Origin: Methanospirillum hungatei
Lineage (GTDB): Archaea; Halobacteriota; Methanomicrobia; Methanomicrobiales; Methanospirillaceae
Length of the DNA stretch: 64,000 nucleotides
Direction: 5' to 3'
Assembly: GCF_019263745.1 (NCBI RefSeq)
Contig: NZ_CP077107.1
Location: 1,984,001-2,048,000 of the forward strand
Shown: one piece after another, positions 28,547-37,972 of the stretch
How positions within the stretch are numbered: position 1 is the stretch's first letter
How the letters are laid out: every line of letters starts with the position of its first letter
Position numbers and translations under genes: made by a program
The notes under the pieces: generated by a model
Seen by the model: the letters and a program-made list of their open reading frames with translations, nothing else
Told to the model about the DNA's origin: nothing
The model's database searches: none

Positions 28547-28825
28547 TTACTCCTTTTTTTCCCGCCACTGCTCCTGAAACTCTTCGCTCATCCTGACCAG
28601 TATCTGAAATATCTCCCGGATGGGTGCAGGGTCCAGGCCGAGATTATTGGATTCTGTTGTGGCCCGATCAAGGACAGCATTGGCCTGATCAGGGATCCGA
28701 ACGGGAAGTCCCTGCCGTTCTTTTTCCCGGGCTATGTCCTCTACAATACTCATTCTTTCTGCTATAAGGGTGATAATTGCATGATCTTTATCTTCGATAG
28801 ATGATCTGAGCGTATCAAGTGACAT
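28547..28825 (-). CDS. Stand-alone chorismate-mutase-like protein (AroQ fold)
   Basis: A 92-residue all-helical protein matching AroQ in length and pattern: LRSSIEDKDHAIITLIAERMSIVEDIAREK, then GLDPAPIREIFQILVRMSEEFQ. AroQ enzymes convert chorismate to prephenate. The turn that normally carries Asp, Arg and Glu (as in DPEREEEVL) here reads IPDQANAVL, so Ile44, Gln47 and Ala48 stand at those places; Arg7 and Arg24 remain. It may be inactive or have changed substrate. It ends 3 nt from the convergent CcdA-like gene. Confidence 0.75.
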   Translation of the reverse strand: MSLDTLRSSIEDKDHAIITLIAERMSIVEDIAREKERQGLPVRIPDQANAVLDRATTESNNLGLDPAPIREIFQILVRMSEEFQEQWREKKE

Positions 28826-28965
28826 GTCGATACATCATTGGTTTTGATACCTAATAGGAGAAACAGATGGCTACCATGAAAGAACGGATTGGAATTTTTT
28901 TCTGACAAGTCTCCCTTTCCGGAGACTCTCACCCTTTATTTGATCACAAGGTCACATATCTGAAG

Positions 28966-29358
28966 ATGAATTTCACGTTGAAAACAATCCTATATGGTAT
29001 TCTCGTCTGGCTGGTTCCATTTATCATCGCAATTCCATTCTATTCACCCGAAGGAGCACTCCTGGTTGATGTGCATTTTTTTAAGACAATCATGATCCTG
29101 GCCGGTGGAGTTATCGGTGCAGTACTTCTGACCAGACTTTTTTCGGAGATATCTGACCGGTATGTCAGAAAGGGCTGGATGATCGGGGGAATATGGCTTG
29201 TCATCAACTGGTTTCTGGACATCGGGATACTTCTCCCTCTGAATGGTATGGATATCCCAACCTACTTCGGAGAGATCGGACTCCGGTATCTTATGATTCT
29301 GATCATGAGTGTAATGGCAGGATATATCACAGAAAATGTAATCAATAAAGCCAAATAA
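28966..29358 (+). CDS. Small four-helix membrane protein, unknown function
   Basis: A 130-residue protein with four likely membrane helices (about 5-25, 39-60, 72-92, 103-124) and a short basic tail (NVINKAK). I recognise no family with certainty; loops include SEISDRYVRKGW. It is divergent from the chorismate-mutase-like gene with 140 nt between. Codon use is like its neighbours. Confidence 0.75.
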   Translation: MNFTLKTILYGILVWLVPFIIAIPFYSPEGALLVDVHFFKTIMILAGGVIGAVLLTRLFSEISDRYVRKGWMIGGIWLVINWFLDIGILLPLNGMDIPTYFGEIGLRYLMILIMSVMAGYITENVINKAK

Positions 29359-29814
29359 GGGCTAAAAATCCGTAAAAATCGAAAAATGCATAATATTGAG
29401 TAGTGAATATATGAAACAGAACTCCAGCGGTTCTTATCTTTGGCCTTGAGTAACAAAAATACTCATGAATTGAGCCGGAATTCTTATTATTTATATGGGA
29501 CAAATATTCGGGAACAAAATCCCCCATATTATAACTTATTCTTGAAAATGATGGCGCAATGCAGACATATAGAAGCCCACTATTCCAGATCAATTTAAAG
29601 GGGTGTTAGACATAGGCTCAGGGAATGATCAGAGAATAGCGTCCCGTTATAAGTATCACATTTTAAGTCATTTATTATCTTAAATATTGAATTAAATTGC
29701 AATATGAACACGAATATTAAAAATAAATTTAACCCCGTGTTTTAAGGAAAGGAACTCAAAAAAATAATTCTGGATAAATACACAGGGATTATTGAAGAAG
29801 AAAAACAAAGTAAA
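29359..29814. other. AT-rich gap of about 450 nt
   Basis: No convincing gene, tRNA or strong repeat was seen. It contains AT-rich stretches, for example at 29680-29745, that could serve as promoter DNA for the truncated gene at 29815. The frame of that gene is open back to 29746 without a usual start codon, which fits decay of an older, larger gene. Confidence 0.5.
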
Positions 29815-30111
29815 ATGAAGAGTCACATGCTCACAAAAGATCTGCTTGAGATAATCTCTCATGGTGAGAACTCAGGTGTCGAATTCAAGAGAGACGGGAT
29901 AAAACCTGAGCTACTCGCGAAAGAGATCGTGGCTCTGGCAAATCATCGTGGTGGAATGATCCTCATTGGGGTAGAAGATGACGGAACCATCTGCAGAATT
30001 CAGCCTGATGATCTGGAGACCTGCGTATTTGACACCGTTTTTGCCAGATATGTCCATCCTATTATTCTTCCTTTTTATGAAACGATCCAGGTTGAACCGG
30101 GAAAGAAATAG
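29815..30111 (+). pseudogene. AlbA_2 (Schlafen AAA_4-like) gene, truncated
   Basis: Ninety-eight residues hold only the N-terminal AlbA_2 domain: NSGVEFKRDGIKPELLAKEIVALANHRGGMILIGVEDDG is its core. Proteins with this domain are commonly 200-500 residues with a winged-helix or helicase-like C-terminal part. Here the frame stops after VEPGKK, at the strand where the domain should continue, and the convergent fdhB gene ends 20 nt later. A working short form is possible but a remnant is more likely. Confidence 0.6.
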
Positions 30112-30131
30112 TTCTAATCAGCCCAAAAAAA

Positions 30132-31310
30132 TTAATTGGAATAATCTGGTTTTCCAAGTTTTGGCTCAAAAGCGAGATCAGCCTCACTCCTGATCGCATG
30201 AGAGAACAATGCCAGCGGAATATCCATAGCACATAGCTCCTCACACTGACCACAGTTGACGCATGAATCTGAAATATGGGCAAACCGTCTCATATGGAAC
30301 ATGGGTGACGGGGGCAGTGCACCCTGCTCGACCATGAGCGATTTCGTCTCAACTCCGTTATTCGAAACAGGCATACAGACCGGGCAGTTCTCAATACAGG
30401 AGTAACACTTGATACACCGGGACGTCTCCTCTGCAATTTTATTCCAGAGATCAGCCTTGAGTGAGGTAAAGTCCTTTTTCCGCCACTTCTGACCAAGTTT
30501 CACCATCGCACCCTCAACCTTCTTTCTGATCTCAATTCCCTTGGGATCAGCCGGAGCAGTTGCAATAGCACCACCCTTTACGGCTTTTTGCAGGAGATCT
30601 GCACCCTTGTCACTGCAAACTTCAACAAAAGTTGCTTTCCCGGCCTTATCGCCGATGACTCCCCAGTTACCACATGCAAGATCAGCCTGACGGGGCACTT
30701 TGTACAGGCATCGGCGACAGTTGGACCGTCGCCCATAGCCGCCATCTTCCAGTTCATCTATCGAGATCCCCTTATGCCCCCCTTCATATTCGATGATGAA
30801 CTGACCCTTGTCTATCTCCTCTTTGTGGACAAGGTTCGGATCCACATCATAGACCTCCTTTATCATTGATCTGGCCTTGACCGGGGAGACGGTACCACCA
30901 CAGTTCACCCCGATGAGAAGCAGGTTAGAGAGGTTCACCCCTTTGCGTTTTGCGAGTTCATGGAGCGCCATGAGATCACAGCCTTTAACGGTAACGGCAA
31001 GTTTTTTGTCTGGTGAACCCTTCTGGAACTTTTGAACCACTTTTGCAAGCAGGAGCGTTCCACAATGCAGGGAACCGGCAGTTCCGGCAAGCTTGTCTGG
31101 ATCAGTGACGATGGTCGGAACCGCATCATAAATATCCTGTCCTCTCTGCACAGCAAGAACGGCATCCACCATTTTGTTGGCAAGGGCATATTTTAAGAGA
31201 CCTGTGACCGCACCACCACATTCTGCCTTTTGTGCAATCTTGTCCTCAGTCGTCCATGCATAAACCATTTCACCAGCCTTGACGGCAGGTTTTGATTCAA
31301 AAAGTCCCAT
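30132..31310 (-). CDS. fdhB: FdhB, F420-linked formate dehydrogenase beta subunit
   Basis: The subunit that passes electrons from formate to coenzyme F420 (FrhB/FdhB family, with FAD). The 392-residue protein has an FrhB-type domain ([49 protein letters not shown], and [21 protein letters not shown]) and a C-terminal pair of 4Fe-4S motifs, [14 protein letters not shown] and [11 protein letters not shown]. Start ATG at 31310, one base after the fdhA stop. In hydrogenotrophic methanogens this enzyme lets cells grow on formate. Confidence 0.95.
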   Translation of the reverse strand: MGLFESKPAVKAGEMVYAWTTEDKIAQKAECGGAVTGLLKYALANKMVDAVLAVQRGQDIYDAVPTIVTDPDKLAGTAGSLHCGTLLLAKVVQKFQKGSPDKKLAVTVKGCDLMALHELAKRKGVNLSNLLLIGVNCGGTVSPVKARSMIKEVYDVDPNLVHKEEIDKGQFIIEYEGGHKGISIDELEDGGYGRRSNCRRCLYKVPRQADLACGNWGVIGDKAGKATFVEVCSDKGADLLQKAVKGGAIATAPADPKGIEIRKKVEGAMVKLGQKWRKKDFTSLKADLWNKIAEETSRCIKCYSCIENCPVCMPVSNNGVETKSLMVEQGALPPSPMFHMRRFAHISDSCVNCGQCEELCAMDIPLALFSHAIRSEADLAFEPKLGKPDYSN

Positions 31311-31311
31311 C

Positions 31312-33375
31312 TTACTTCGCCTCCGCAATCTTCTCAATCTTCACCGCACAGGCTTTGGACTCGGGAATTTTTGCAATCGGGTCCAGAGCATTGATGGTCA
31401 GGACATTTGCGGCGCATTCTACATAGTGGAACGGTATGAACACAACACCTGGCATAATATCCGGTGTCACCCGTGCAGTGATGGTTATCTCTCCTCGTCT
31501 TGTTTTCGCTTTTACTTTCTCCTTATCTACGACACCAAGTTTCTTCGCATCATCAGTGTTTATCTCAACCCATCCGGTTGGTTCTTCACGCTCAAGACTT
31601 GCAGACCGGCGGGTCATAGTGCCGGTATGCCACTGCCAGATGGAACGTCCGGTGGTCAGCACAAACGGGTATTCATTGTCTGGAACTTCCTGGGGCCATT
31701 TGAACGGAATACCAGTCATGAGACCCTTTCCATCAGGCATACCGAACTTCTCTCCATGGAGAATCGGTGTTCCCGGATGATCCTGGGCCGGGCACGGCCA
31801 GTGAAGTGCTTCAGGCCGGTTCAGACGCTCATAGGTCATCCCGCCATAGGACGGAGTAAGCGTTGCCATCTCCTTGAACACATCTTCTGAAGTTTTCCAG
31901 GGGAACTGGGCACCATACCCCATCTTAGCAGCAATGGATGCGATGATCTCCCAGTCACCTTTTGCTTCTCCTGGTGGATCCTGAGCTTTTCTCCACATCT
32001 GAACCCTGCGTTCGGTGGAAGTCTGGGTTCCATCCTTCTCTGCATAACAGGCTGCCGGCAAAACAACATCTGCAAACTCTGTCGTCTCATTCAGGAAGAT
32101 ATCCTGGACAACCAGGAAGTCAAGAGTTTTGAGTGCATGCTCCACATGAGTCAGGTCAGGATCTGAGATCATCGGATTTTCGCCCATGATATAGAGACAC
32201 TTTATCTCTCCCGGCTTTTCTGTCAGGACATTCATCAACGTCGTGACTTCGTATCCGTTCTCACCTTTTGCAATCCCATCAGGAAACTTCCATGCATCTG
32301 CAAACTTCTTCTGGGCTGCTTCATCGATAACCTTCTGGTACGCCGTGTAGACCACCGGAAGACATCCCATGTCACAGGCACCCTGTACATTGTTCTGTCC
32401 ACGAAGTGCATTCACACCGGTTCCTGGTCGTCCGAGATTTCCGGTCAGCATCTGCAGGTTTCCACAGGACTTGACATTGTCAACTCCGGTGGTGTGCTGG
32501 GTGATACCCATAGAGTAAAGAATTGCACTCGCCCCGGATTTTGCAAACCATTCTGCAGCAGTCTTGATCTTTTCAGCTGGAACACCAGTTATCTTTGACA
32601 CATTCTCAAGGCTGTAGTCATCCTTCATGACCTCTTTTTTCAGATCATCAAACCCGTTACATCGGTTTTGGATAAACTCCTTGTTTTCCCAGCCATTCCT
32701 GATGATCTCCTGCATCATCCCATTCATCAGGGCAACATCGGTACCTGACCTGAACTGAAGGTACAGGTCAGCCTGTTTTCCGGTCGGAGTATACCTGGGG
32801 TCGGCATAGATGAACTTTGCACCCTTTGCCTTTGCCTGCATAACCCGGCGACCAATAAGCGGGTGGCATTCAAAGGTGTTTGAACCGATAATGAACACAC
32901 ATTTGGATTCTGCGATATCACCGATCGAGTTTGTCATTGCACCGGACCCGAAGATATTTGCAAGGCCTGCTACCGTGGATGCATGGCACAGACGGGCACA
33001 GTGATCGATGTGTTTTGTTTTGAGCACTCCACGGGCAAACTTCATCATTGCATAATTATCTTCATTTGATACCCTGGCGGAGGCAAGACAGGCACACTCG
33101 TCTGGTTTATAGGACCTAAACTTTTCAGCAACAAGTTTGAGTGCTTCATCCCAGGAAGCCTCGACAAATTTCCCATCTTTTTTGATGAGTGGTTTTTTCA
33201 ATCGGTCAGGGCTGTTGATAAACTGGTGGGCATAGGTCCCTTTCGGACATAATTTTCCTTCATTCACCGGAGAACGCTGATAGGGTGCAACCCCGGTTAC
33301 AATCCCTTTGTCTACGACCAGATTAAATGAACATCCGGTTCCGCAGTACGGGCAGGTCGTCTGAACATACTTCAT
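31312..33375 (-). CDS. fdhA: FdhA, molybdopterin formate dehydrogenase alpha subunit (Cys form)
   Basis: A 687-residue Mo/W-bis-MGD enzyme oxidising formate to CO2. The N-terminal 4Fe-4S motif is CPYCGTGC with a fourth Cys at 43 (KLCPKG). The active-site residue is Cys130 in CARLCHAST, where selenocysteine stands in the E. coli enzyme, followed by His131; the codon is an ordinary Cys codon. MGENPMISDPDL, GRPGTGVNALRGQNNVQGACDMG and the C-terminal domain (TGRSIWQWHTGTMTRR) are typical. The ATG at 33375 has AGAGGG about 9 nt upstream. Confidence 0.97.
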   Translation of the reverse strand: MKYVQTTCPYCGTGCSFNLVVDKGIVTGVAPYQRSPVNEGKLCPKGTYAHQFINSPDRLKKPLIKKDGKFVEASWDEALKLVAEKFRSYKPDECACLASARVSNEDNYAMMKFARGVLKTKHIDHCARLCHASTVAGLANIFGSGAMTNSIGDIAESKCVFIIGSNTFECHPLIGRRVMQAKAKGAKFIYADPRYTPTGKQADLYLQFRSGTDVALMNGMMQEIIRNGWENKEFIQNRCNGFDDLKKEVMKDDYSLENVSKITGVPAEKIKTAAEWFAKSGASAILYSMGITQHTTGVDNVKSCGNLQMLTGNLGRPGTGVNALRGQNNVQGACDMGCLPVVYTAYQKVIDEAAQKKFADAWKFPDGIAKGENGYEVTTLMNVLTEKPGEIKCLYIMGENPMISDPDLTHVEHALKTLDFLVVQDIFLNETTEFADVVLPAACYAEKDGTQTSTERRVQMWRKAQDPPGEAKGDWEIIASIAAKMGYGAQFPWKTSEDVFKEMATLTPSYGGMTYERLNRPEALHWPCPAQDHPGTPILHGEKFGMPDGKGLMTGIPFKWPQEVPDNEYPFVLTTGRSIWQWHTGTMTRRSASLEREEPTGWVEINTDDAKKLGVVDKEKVKAKTRRGEITITARVTPDIMPGVVFIPFHYVECAANVLTINALDPIAKIPESKACAVKIEKIAEAK

Positions 33376-33401
33376 AAATTCCCTCTTATGGATGCTGTGG
33401 G

Positions 33402-33428
33402 CTATCACGGGTGCACATACCGTGATAG
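33402..33428 (-). promoter_or_regulatory. Palindrome at the fdhAB transcription start (operator candidate)
   Basis: CTATCACGG (33402-33410) and CCGTGATAG (33420-33428) are perfect 9-nt inverted repeats with a 9-nt spacer. A TATA box (minus strand ATATATAG, 33444-33451) would start RNA near 33422, inside the palindrome. The position suits a repressor site or an RNA hairpin in the leader, which would be about 45 nt long. The regulator is unknown. Confidence 0.65.
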
Positions 33429-33443
33429 GAAAGCCCTATCGAC

Positions 33444-33451
33444 CTATATAT
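33444..33451 (-). promoter_or_regulatory. TATA box of fdhAB
   Basis: GATATATAGG on the minus strand, about 70 nt before the fdhA ATG, is the best TATA match upstream. It is spaced about 20 nt from the near arm of the palindrome at 33402-33428. Confidence 0.6.
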
Positions 33452-33926
33452 CCCGAGTTTCCAAAGACTGATGCTCGATTATCAATGATCCAAAAGAAAA
33501 TTTCTGCTCATGTATCATTTTTTGAACAGTCAGGATTGGATACCTTTTAGGAAGACGTGCGTGGTTAGAACAAAATAAGAATTCAGATATCCTTCGTAAT
33601 TTTCTTTCAATGACCATTCCATTATCCTGCTATCTTTGGCACATATTGCGATGAAGCTCGTATTATCATAAATCCTGATCGGAACGAAACGGGTCAGTTT
33701 CCCATTTCATTTCGTAAATTCCATCGCCAATTGCCCCCTGATGGAATAAATACATCTGGTTCCTGTCAGGCATGAAACTGGAGGCAAATAAATTATTGCA
33801 ACCTTTGAAGTATAATGATTTGCATTTCAAATTTGCAATGATGCATCTCGGAATTAACCATTTTAATTTGTTTCTTTAGAGGAGTTATGGAGTGAAAATT
33901 AAAACAGAAAAAGGATAAGATCAAAA
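33452..33926. other. Gene-free gap of about 475 nt upstream of fdhA
   Basis: No supported gene. A 35-codon frame at 33771-33878 lacks a ribosome site and family resemblance. A run resembling a strong ribosome site (AGAGGAGT at 33878-33885) leads only to very short frames. The DNA lies between the fdh promoter and the end of the TPR gene, so distal regulatory sites are possible. Confidence 0.45.
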
Positions 33927-34316
33927 TTATTCTACTCTGAACCGGGGAGAAGGAGCATTCATCGCAAGAGATATTCCTTTTCTGATGCAGGAAAGTCCCT
34001 CTTCCTGACAACCTGTCTTTCGAAGAGTCATACCTTTGTTATACCAGGTTTCGGCATTGTTCGGATCATACTCGAGTGCCCGGTCATACCACACAAGAGC
34101 TTCATCATGGTTACCCATATGATCCAGAACGTCAGCAATACTCTGAAATGCACGGACATTATTCGGTTCTTTCCCGACAATTTCTTTGTATAACAAAAGA
34201 GCGTCAGCAAAATCACCTTTCATCTGGCATTCAGTGGCTTTACAAAAAATCGCTTCAATCATTGGATTAAGCGTGGTATACATCCGGTCCTGATTCATTT
34301 CTCCCTTTGTTGACAT
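33927..34316 (-). CDS. Small TPR-repeat protein
   Basis: A 129-residue soluble protein with about three tetratricopeptide repeats: AIFCKATECQMKGDFADALLLYKEIVGKEPNN, AFQSIADVLDHMGNHDEALVWYDRALEYDPNN and WYNKGMTLRKTGCQEEGLSCIRKG. TPRs mediate protein contacts; the partner is unknown. ATG at 34316 has AGGATAGGG 6 nt upstream, and a TATA-like TATTTATAG near 34380 fits as promoter. Confidence 0.85.
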   Translation of the reverse strand: MSTKGEMNQDRMYTTLNPMIEAIFCKATECQMKGDFADALLLYKEIVGKEPNNVRAFQSIADVLDHMGNHDEALVWYDRALEYDPNNAETWYNKGMTLRKTGCQEEGLSCIRKGISLAMNAPSPRFRVE

Positions 34317-34597
34317 GTGTACCCTATCCTGAGAGAGCCAAGATCGGGAATATTAAACCCCAAGACGCCAATCACACACTATAAATACCCTGTCAGTTCC
34401 CGATCATGTAGCTGTAACAATTACTATTGTAAGATAAAATGAACCGCTCATGTTCATGATTCTCTTGTCCAAAAGAAACAAACGATGATGTATGGTTCAT
34501 CCATATCATAGTGGATCCTGAGGCAATTGAGCGTTACATTGCAGATACTTTAAGAATATGCCATTCAGGAATGCAAACCAATAATGCCGTGCAAAAC

Positions 34598-34611
34598 CCC
34601 GGAAAACCGGG
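34598..34611 (-). terminator. Likely terminator of the first cheW gene
   Basis: On the minus strand CCCGG-TTTT-CCGGG is a perfect 5-bp GC stem followed by GTTTT, about 105 nt after the cheW stop at 34717. The surrounding gap (34317-34716) has no other supported feature apart from the TPR gene promoter region. Confidence 0.45.
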
Positions 34612-34716
34612 ATGTGAGAAATTATTTTCACCGAATATTGTATTTAATTCCTCTATTCATATGATTATTAAAAGCGAGAGTAATCCCTTATTATCAAACA
34701 CTTCAAACCCATCCCA

Positions 34717-35286
34717 TTATAGATCTGCGGCAATCTTTTCAATCATGGTTCGGATATCAAGCCAGACAACCAATCCGTTCTTATCTTTTTCACCAACAGA
34801 TTTTGTCTTTTTCCGGATAACACCAATAATGTCACGATGAGTCTTTTGTGATGAGGTATTTTCTTTGTCTATATCTTCCTGACCATACGTTGTAACCGAA
34901 AAGACATCATCAACAAGAATCCCTATTGGTTTCTCTGTAATTGATCGATCAAGAACAATTATTCGCGACTTCTTCTTTCCTGAAGCTTCTGTTGTAATAT
35001 GCATCAGGTCTTTCAAATCAATTATTGTGGTGATCATACCACGAAGATCAATTATTCCCCTCAGGTATGGAGGGGTATTCGGGAGGGGTGTCACTTCTGT
35101 CTGGGTTATTACTTCCCTGGTGTCAAAAAGATCAATTGCAAAGAGTTCATTTCCAAGGATGAACTCAACAACCTGTACTGTTCCTGCCCCTTTTGTTCTG
35201 ATCCGTGATAATGTCTGTACGGGGGCCTGAATTGCAGGTCCTTCTTGTTCTACGGCTGCCTGAGCATCTACACTATAGGTCGCCAT
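34717..35286 (-). CDS. cheW: CheW-type chemotaxis coupling protein (1)
   Basis: A 189-residue CheW-fold protein that would dock receptors to the CheA kinase. The core has VVEFILGNELFAIDLFDTREVI, PLPNTPPYLRGIIDLRGMITTIIDLKDLM and GILVDDVFSVTTY, the usual CheW blocks. The N-terminal 35 residues are an Ala/Gln-rich extension. The ATG at 35286 has AGAGGA 6 nt upstream, better than in-frame upstream starts. No cheA or receptor gene is in the window. Confidence 0.92.
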   Translation of the reverse strand: MATYSVDAQAAVEQEGPAIQAPVQTLSRIRTKGAGTVQVVEFILGNELFAIDLFDTREVITQTEVTPLPNTPPYLRGIIDLRGMITTIIDLKDLMHITTEASGKKKSRIIVLDRSITEKPIGILVDDVFSVTTYGQEDIDKENTSSQKTHRDIIGVIRKKTKSVGEKDKNGLVVWLDIRTMIEKIAADL

Positions 35287-35527
35287 GATTATCCTCTGCT
35301 GATAGTTGATGTATGCATTCATAAACTTACCCATCAGAAAATCAATCAGAACCACATATATTCTGGAGTGGAAATAAAGGGGTCATCCAATTTTTTTATT
35401 ACAATGGGATGCAAAAATGTCTAAAAAGTAACCAATTTATAATGATATTGTGTTACCAACAAAATCATTTTTTTGATGAACCAGCTTTCCGTCAAACCAT
35501 TGTATGATAGAGATCTATATCTAAGCC

Positions 35528-36145
35528 ATGCATATATGGGAAAAAATACCCCTTCATGAAAGACGAGACCTTCTCGTCGCATGGCTTGCCCTTTCTGCTG
35601 CATTTACCCTTGCAATGGTCTGGGGGCAGCGATTAGATCCGGTTATCATTGGTCAGTTTTTTATAATCTCACTTGTAACGGCAGGTATTGCATTTATTGT
35701 CCATGAAATGGCACACAAATTTACTGCGATGAAGTATGGATACTGGGCTGAATTCCAGATGAACAGTATGATGCTTGTCGTAGCTGTCGCGATGGCAGCT
35801 CTTGCGGGTATTGTTTTTGCAGCACCAGGAGCTACCGTGATTTATGGGAACTATATTTCTCGGGAAGAAAATGGTAAAATATCACTCGCAGGGCCGGTTA
35901 GCAATCTTATTCTGATAATTCCCTTTGCAGCGATGATTTTTCTTGGCCAGACTACCGGATCAGCAATTATCGCAATCATCGGGCTTGTGGGTGTGAAAGT
36001 CAACGCTATGATCGCTGCATTTAACCTACTCCCAATCGGACCGCTCGATGGTGCCAAAATACTCAGTTGGAACCCGGTGATTTTTGCTGGTGTGGCACTC
36101 ATTGCCTTCGGTATACTGTTTGGATCACTAAGCGGATTTATCTGA
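35528..36145 (+). CDS. Membrane metalloprotease of the M50 (site-2 protease) family
   Basis: A 205-residue polytopic membrane protein. The zinc motif HEMAH is at 59-63 within a membrane helix; NLLPIGPLDGAKIL near 165-178 supplies the third ligand (Asp) in the NxxPxxxxDG pattern. This fits short archaeal M50 proteases that cut membrane proteins. The substrate is unknown. It lies between the first cheW gene and an acidic unknown protein. Confidence 0.9.
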   Translation: MHIWEKIPLHERRDLLVAWLALSAAFTLAMVWGQRLDPVIIGQFFIISLVTAGIAFIVHEMAHKFTAMKYGYWAEFQMNSMMLVVAVAMAALAGIVFAAPGATVIYGNYISREENGKISLAGPVSNLILIIPFAAMIFLGQTTGSAIIAIIGLVGVKVNAMIAAFNLLPIGPLDGAKILSWNPVIFAGVALIAFGILFGSLSGFI

Positions 36146-36279
36146 AAAAAACATCCCTATTACTTCTTTTTTCCGCTACCATAATCCAACGGAGGTTCTT
36201 CTTCGTTGATTCGGAAATTTTGCTTTAATTTGTGATACCAGCTAGAATATCTATTATTACGTAGAGGTATGTGCTAGTC

Positions 36280-37209
36280 ATGGTACTTGAAGAAGAGATA
36301 TGGTTTTCATCCGAAGAAGAAGCACAGGAATGTGCACGAATTTTTAAAGGATTGAATGTTTCGGTTCATATCAGGACGAAAGTTGACCTGGACAACCGGG
36401 TCATCTACAAAGCACCATATACAGCATTAAAAGGTGTTCTGGAAGAAGAGATATCCTGGATACAGGAAGAAAACCAGGAAGATGGTGATGAAATTACTCA
36501 GGTTTTCCAGGATCTCATAACAGATCTTTCTGAAGATCGTGAATTACTGGAAAAAACATTTTCAGAGCATAATCCTGGTGATCACATTGGCATAAAAGTA
36601 TTTGATGTTCTCATCAATGATGGTGTCATTCCGGATACAGAAGAGAGCATGAACGCATTCTTAAAGGAGGCTACACTTACCAGGATCCTGGAACTCAATA
36701 ACCTCCTGGATCTGGATGAACAAGGGATGATCCTGTCTAACACTATCTCACCTGACGATGCGGTTATGTCATTTTTTGGAGATGATATCCCGCCGTTGAG
36801 GGAGGAATCACTGAAAAAATGGAATATTATCCGAAGTCTTGAAGCAAAAGATACATTTTCATTTATTGTTACGACCGGTCCGGATGTTGTATTCCTTGAA
36901 GAACTAACAGATCTTGAGGACTTTTTTGAGAGGATAGAATATGATGAAAATACCAACCTCTTTTTCATCAACCTTCAGGTAAAACAAGTGCTTGTGGCTG
37001 AAATCTTAAGTATAATCCAAAATGAGGGACACCGTTCTAAAGATGAACTGATTACAGATTTCATGCACCGGACCCTGCCAATCGAAGATGAAAAACTTCA
37101 CATCGGTCTTCATCTGTCTCCCGGATATATAGAGGGAGTCTTAAGTGACCTTAAAAAAATTGGAATCCTGAAAGGAAAGGACTCAAAACTAAAGATTGTT
37201 ATCTCATAG
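36280..37209 (+). CDS. Acidic protein of unknown function with a helix-turn-helix-like tail
   Basis: A protein of about 309 residues, very rich in Glu and Asp, that I do not recognise. The N-terminal 45 residues look alpha/beta (EEIWFSSEEEAQECARIFKG). The middle is helical. The last 70 residues (VLVAEILSIIQNEGHRSKDELI ... YIEGVLSDLKKIGILKG) have the spacing of a winged helix, so it may bind DNA or a protein. GTG at 36271 and ATG at 36280 are both possible starts; AGAGGT lies at 36262-36267. It faces the second cheW gene. Confidence 0.75.
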   Translation: MVLEEEIWFSSEEEAQECARIFKGLNVSVHIRTKVDLDNRVIYKAPYTALKGVLEEEISWIQEENQEDGDEITQVFQDLITDLSEDRELLEKTFSEHNPGDHIGIKVFDVLINDGVIPDTEESMNAFLKEATLTRILELNNLLDLDEQGMILSNTISPDDAVMSFFGDDIPPLREESLKKWNIIRSLEAKDTFSFIVTTGPDVVFLEELTDLEDFFERIEYDENTNLFFINLQVKQVLVAEILSIIQNEGHRSKDELITDFMHRTLPIEDEKLHIGLHLSPGYIEGVLSDLKKIGILKGKDSKLKIVIS

Positions 37210-37220
37210 CGATTTTTATA

Positions 37221-37814
37221 TTACTTTTTTTTCCCAGTATGTTTCTTCCATTCCCCTGATAACAAATATTCAGGGTTGAATAGTGCCGTGAGCCGAAACA
37301 CAAGTGTTTCGGCTTGATTTCCATCAATAATAGTTCGTATTAGGTCTTCGAAATCAATCCAGACAACGTCATCACCACCAGCTGCATATTGTCTCCCATT
37401 CTGATGCAGAAAAGTGTCGAGAGATATTTTCAGAAATCCGAGCATGAAATTGTTCTGGATTTTACTGTCAGACCGATCTAGATGAGATACCACGTTATCT
37501 GGAACTTCCATAATTCCAAACACATCGTCTACAAGGATACCAAACCTGGTTGCGTTGGTATCCTCAGGGACAAAAACAATGATCTTTTTTTTCAGACGAT
37601 CTTTCCCCAGGGGTATGATTCTTCTGATATCAATGACTTTTACCACTTCAGAACGGATATGAATTATTCCTGGAATGAAGTCCGGTGCACCAGGGAGTGG
37701 AATTTTCTCCTGATCCGGCACAATCTCCCGGATATAGGAGACCTGTGCCCCATATAGTCCGTCACCAAGTGCAAATAGTAATAACCGGTGAAGAATTCCC
37801 TTATCAGTTGTCAT
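37221..37814 (-). CDS. CheW-like protein (2)
   Basis: A 197-residue CheW-domain protein: RLLLFALGDGLYGAQVSYIREIVPDQEKIPLPGAPDFIPGIIHIRSEVVKVIDIRRII and FGILVDDVFGIMEVPD. It has a C-terminal extension of about 45 residues (from GNQAETLVFRLTALF). It is convergent with the acidic protein and divergent from CheW-like 3. A TATA-like stretch at about 37860-37872 fits as its promoter. Confidence 0.85.
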   Translation of the reverse strand: MTTDKGILHRLLLFALGDGLYGAQVSYIREIVPDQEKIPLPGAPDFIPGIIHIRSEVVKVIDIRRIIPLGKDRLKKKIIVFVPEDTNATRFGILVDDVFGIMEVPDNVVSHLDRSDSKIQNNFMLGFLKISLDTFLHQNGRQYAAGGDDVVWIDFEDLIRTIIDGNQAETLVFRLTALFNPEYLLSGEWKKHTGKKK

Positions 37815-37972
37815 CCAAATAAAACCCCAACCAGAACCTGTTATAACGACCGGCCTGCCTCTATATGTATCTATGAACAGGATAGGGGATAGGATTTTGC
37901 ATCATAGCCAGCCTTTTGATCGAAGAATTTGAATACAGGGAACAGATAAGATAACCATAGCTGACCGGAACC

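Noticed and set aside
31312-33375. Selenocysteine in FdhA
   Set aside because: The active-site position has a Cys codon and there is no in-frame TGA.
33771-33878. A 35-codon frame in the fdh gap
   Set aside because: Too short, no ribosome site at a good distance, AT-driven composition.
34511-34840. Open frame of 109 codons near the first cheW gene
   Set aside because: Its end overlaps the cheW coding region on the other strand; the first 25 residues look protein-like, but no family or ribosome site supports it.
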